Below, one piece after another: positions 61,401 to 64,000 of a DNA stretch of 64,000 nucleotides (within the stretch, counting starts at the first letter, position 1; each line of letters begins with the position of its first letter). The DNA comes from Sphaerosporella brunnea. Its lineage: Eukaryota; Ascomycota; Pezizomycetes; Pezizales; Pyronemataceae. Below the pieces are notes generated by a model. That model worked only from the letters and a program-made list of their open reading frames with translations. It was not told the DNA's origin and did no database searches. Where the stretch lies: positions 62,001-126,000 of the forward strand of contig VXIS01000088.1 of assembly GCA_008704415.1 (NCBI GenBank), in the 5' to 3' direction. Both the position numbers and the translations under genes were made by a program.

Positions 61401-62592
61401 TCACCAATACTCATCATCCTCAGAACCCATCCCGTCGTCATCATCCGAGTCATCCGAGTCATCCACATCATCCTCTTCTTCCTCGTCGTCCTCATCCGCT
61501 GTGGCCAACAGAAGACTCACAAAGCGGCCGCAGCACCCGACTTCCTCCAAGCTCTGCACGATCTCTCTTTGCAACAATAGTTGCTCAGCCGCAGGCGTCC
61601 ATAGATTGCCCAAATCGTCCACGTCTATTTGAGCCAGTCTAGCCATGGCCGGATCCGTCGGTTTGCTATCAAGACTGAATCTGCGGTTACGTTCCGCATC
61701 GATCTTTCGGACATATTTTTCGAATGCGTGTCGACGACGGCTATATCCTTGAGTGCAATATAACCGTGCCACCTCTTTCATTCCGCCAAACACCAGTACC
61801 TTCGCGAATGCCTGATTGCATGGACGAAATGCGTTCCAGCGACCCAAGGTACCAAACACCGGCCAGGATGGCGGCGTAAAGCGCCGGAATAGCAGGTGAA
61901 GCAGTAGGTGATACATCTGATAGATCGCCAGCAACATACTGTCTGGATACTGTGCAAGGATGTTTGATTGCAACTTTAGACCTTCGTCAGCTGATAGCGA
62001 ACATAATGGGTGCAGCGCGGCGCGGCCGAACCGCTGCAGCTTTGCGGCCTGGTAGGTCTCGAAGAAATGGAACAGTACAAAGACTAGCGGTGTCATCCCC
62101 CGTCGTAATCGGCGAAGTGTTCGCGCTTTCAGCTCCGCATCCATGTTCTTTCGCTGCCGTCGCCCGATCATCTCCTTAGATACCTGCTCTGCAAGCTGGT
62201 AGGATAGGTTGGTTGCGATGCGCTGCTTCGCTGCCAGCTCTATAACATATTGCAGTGTGGGTGTTTTCTTTGAGGGCGGAAACAGGCGCACGATGAAGGT
62301 GGGCACACATGTGCGGATGTACGAGTTGACCAGATAGTTCTCGTGTACTACGGTAAGGTGACGGAATTGACGATTTGTTTTGCGGATGTTCAAAAGATCG
62401 TGCAGCGAAATCAGGTTCAAAATCTGAAGTTGAAGCTCGACGGGAAGATTGAAGAAACGTTGGCCTGGCGTTGGTCCATTTGAACTTGACAGGTCTATTG
62501 TTAGCACCACACCGCGCTATGTATGAATGTAGAGTGACAGGGAGAAAAGAGGGCAGACAAAAAAGCAACAAAGACCAACCTGCTGTCTCCAT
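61401..62592 (-). CDS. F-box protein with an acidic C-terminal tail
   Basis: Probable substrate adaptor of an SCF ubiquitin ligase. The 368-aa product comes from exons 62580-62592 and 61401-62494; only METAD precedes the first intron, and the sum is divisible by three. The F-box is FFNLPVELQLQILNLISLHD, followed by LLNIRKTNRQFRHL. The middle contains basic stretches (RRQRKNMDAELKARTLRRLR) and no recognised substrate-binding repeat. The C-terminus is an uninterrupted acidic run (EDDEEEEDDVDDSDDSDD) ending EYW. The role of the tail is unknown. Confidence 0.82.
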
Positions 62593-64000
62593 GAGCTGCA
62601 CGCCGCTTTGAGGGCTTGAATATACTCAAAGTTTGTTGAGCGAGGAGGGCTAGTCCGGCATGAAACTTCGCTGACCGAGAAAGCGTTCTTTTCGCGGGTA
62701 AATGGACTTGAATTGTGGTTGTTGATTCCATCGCTTTCTCATTTGCGGTGGGTGAGAGCAAAGTTGTTGCAGCAGTCTCAGCCGTCCGGCCCGAGTTCGG
62801 GATATGTGTCGCAATCGTGGCCATCAAGACAGCAGTATTGCGAGTGGCGCTCTTCTCGGCGATATTGGTACAGCTTCGGCTTGGTAGGCGTTCGACGTGA
62901 GCGGTGGATCTGTCACGCTGGCAGTTGGAGGAGGGGAGTTGTCGGTATTATAAGAAGAGACCAGCCCCGAATGAGTGGGGATAGGGTGGAGATGAATTGC
63001 GATCAGGGACGTAAGAGGATAGGGCTGTTTTTTATTTTTTATTTTCTGAGAAGAAATGCACTTTCTGGGGGGGAGGGGGTGTGCGGAAAAGTGTCTCGGA
63101 GGAAAGAACTCGAATAATGTAAAAACATAGTTACCAGCTAACCGTTTCAAGATGTGGCAGGATCCAACCTTTGGTGACTAAAAAACAGATTGGGCTTGGT
63201 ATCGGTGCTGGGCTTGGGCGAAAGGTCCAATCATCTGGCCTTATCGGGCTTGGTTTGCCTTTAACGCAAACTGGTGTAGCGGTTCTCTCGTGCCCTCTGC
63301 ACTTTGACAAAAACTCGATTGGGTAAAGCGTCTCTTAGTCATTTGTGTGTTGCCGTGGTTGCCCCTCATGCAAGGTGTCTCCTGCACATAGTAGTAGTAA
63401 TAATAATAATAATAATAATATAACATGTATCTGTAATAGGTACCTAATCTACCTACTGTATGAAAAACCCCTGTGCGATTACCACCATACCGCATGGGCT
63501 TTCCTTCTGTAATGCTGGCCCATTTGGGGAAATACCATAGTTAATGGGCTATTGATGAGGCATTGATGGGCGGGCACTGAACAAACTGCCAGTGGGTGGC
63601 CATTCTCTCCAGTTCTGTAGAGCGAGGGCATGCAGCCACCCATTCACTTGCGTTCTGCAAGAACACAACACCTCGAAGTTTCGGCATCCCCTTCTCCGGC
63701 AGCCATTTCATGACGAAAGGCAAAAAATCGCGTTGACTAAGCCACTAAAAAAAGGCGATTCGCTACATACATGTACTCCACCCCTAAAGGCAACGTCTTT
63801 GCTTCATGGCATTGAATGCAACGATGCAAAAGGCGTTCGTGCGTGCGTTCAAGTTGTAAACAAATGAGCTGATTGGCTGCTCCAGGCTTGCGGACAGACA
63901 AAGTGAGGCTGTGTCAACCCGAGTCTTCATGTCAAGCCTTTCCAACGAACGCACGACGGAGCAAACCCTCTCTTTTTTGAGAGGCGTTGCACTCACTCAC
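62593..64000. other. Right-end intergenic region
   Basis: Upstream of the F-box gene. Contains a TAA/TAG trinucleotide repeat at about 63393-63420. No convincing gene seen to the window end. Confidence 0.5.

Noticed and set aside
62501..62827. Upstream frame that could extend the F-box protein N-terminus
   Set aside because: Its phase at the donor (two bases) does not fit the F-box exon, whereas a METAD start at 62592 fits exactly.

Overview
The window is nuclear DNA of a filamentous ascomycete (Pezizomycotina, class not resolved). The evidence is short introns (mostly 49-125 nt, GT-AG with some GC-AG), a full-length White Collar-1 blue-light receptor, a catalytic Argonaute, an Sds23-type CBS protein, a Zn2Cys6 regulator, and housekeeping genes with typical fungal lengths. 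Nothing bacterial, viral or organellar was seen.

Layout. 1-20 kb is gene-dense: wc-1 (+), a conserved-looking unknown gene (+), a small basic/acidic protein gene (+), COX20 (-) head-to-head with POL2 (+, about 2219 aa), and CCT7 (-) convergent with POL2. 20-27 kb holds a membrane-anchored SDR-like gene (-) lacking the catalytic tyrosine, a 572-bp pogo-type terminal-inverted-repeat element, a small mitochondrial-looking gene that needs a one-base frame change, and prenylcysteine oxidase (+). 27.2-38.2 kb is an 11-kb gene-poor stretch with one confident gene, a Zn2Cys6 factor (-), and a small inverted-repeat element. 38-50 kb contains sds23 (+), a possible solo LTR, mitochondrial ribosomal protein uS2m (+), a Ymc1/2-like mitochondrial carrier (-) with a 12-nt microexon, argonaute (+) and a CaM kinase (-). 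51-63 kb contains cytosolic SHMT (-), a mobile-element cluster, VPS4 (-) head-to-head with prefoldin subunit 6 (+), RPA34 (-) head-to-head with DBP8 (+), an RNase H relic of a retroelement, and an F-box gene (-).

There is no obvious biosynthetic cluster or operon-like pathway. Functional links are pairwise: RPA34/DBP8 (rRNA synthesis and 40S assembly) share a divergent promoter, and COX20/POL2 and VPS4/PFD6 are also head-to-head. Argonaute implies an active RNA-silencing pathway, in keeping with the mobile-element debris around it.

The most unusual signal is the mobile DNA. Two copies of one small TIR element (ends CTATCGCG) each lie directly against a different inverted-repeat element, and in both cases the two neighbours share a single TA dinucleotide. 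At one locus this tandem pair sits inside the RPA34-DBP8 promoter. Exon boundaries below were placed by eye from splice signals, reading frame and family conservation; all family assignments are from remembered motifs, not database searches.
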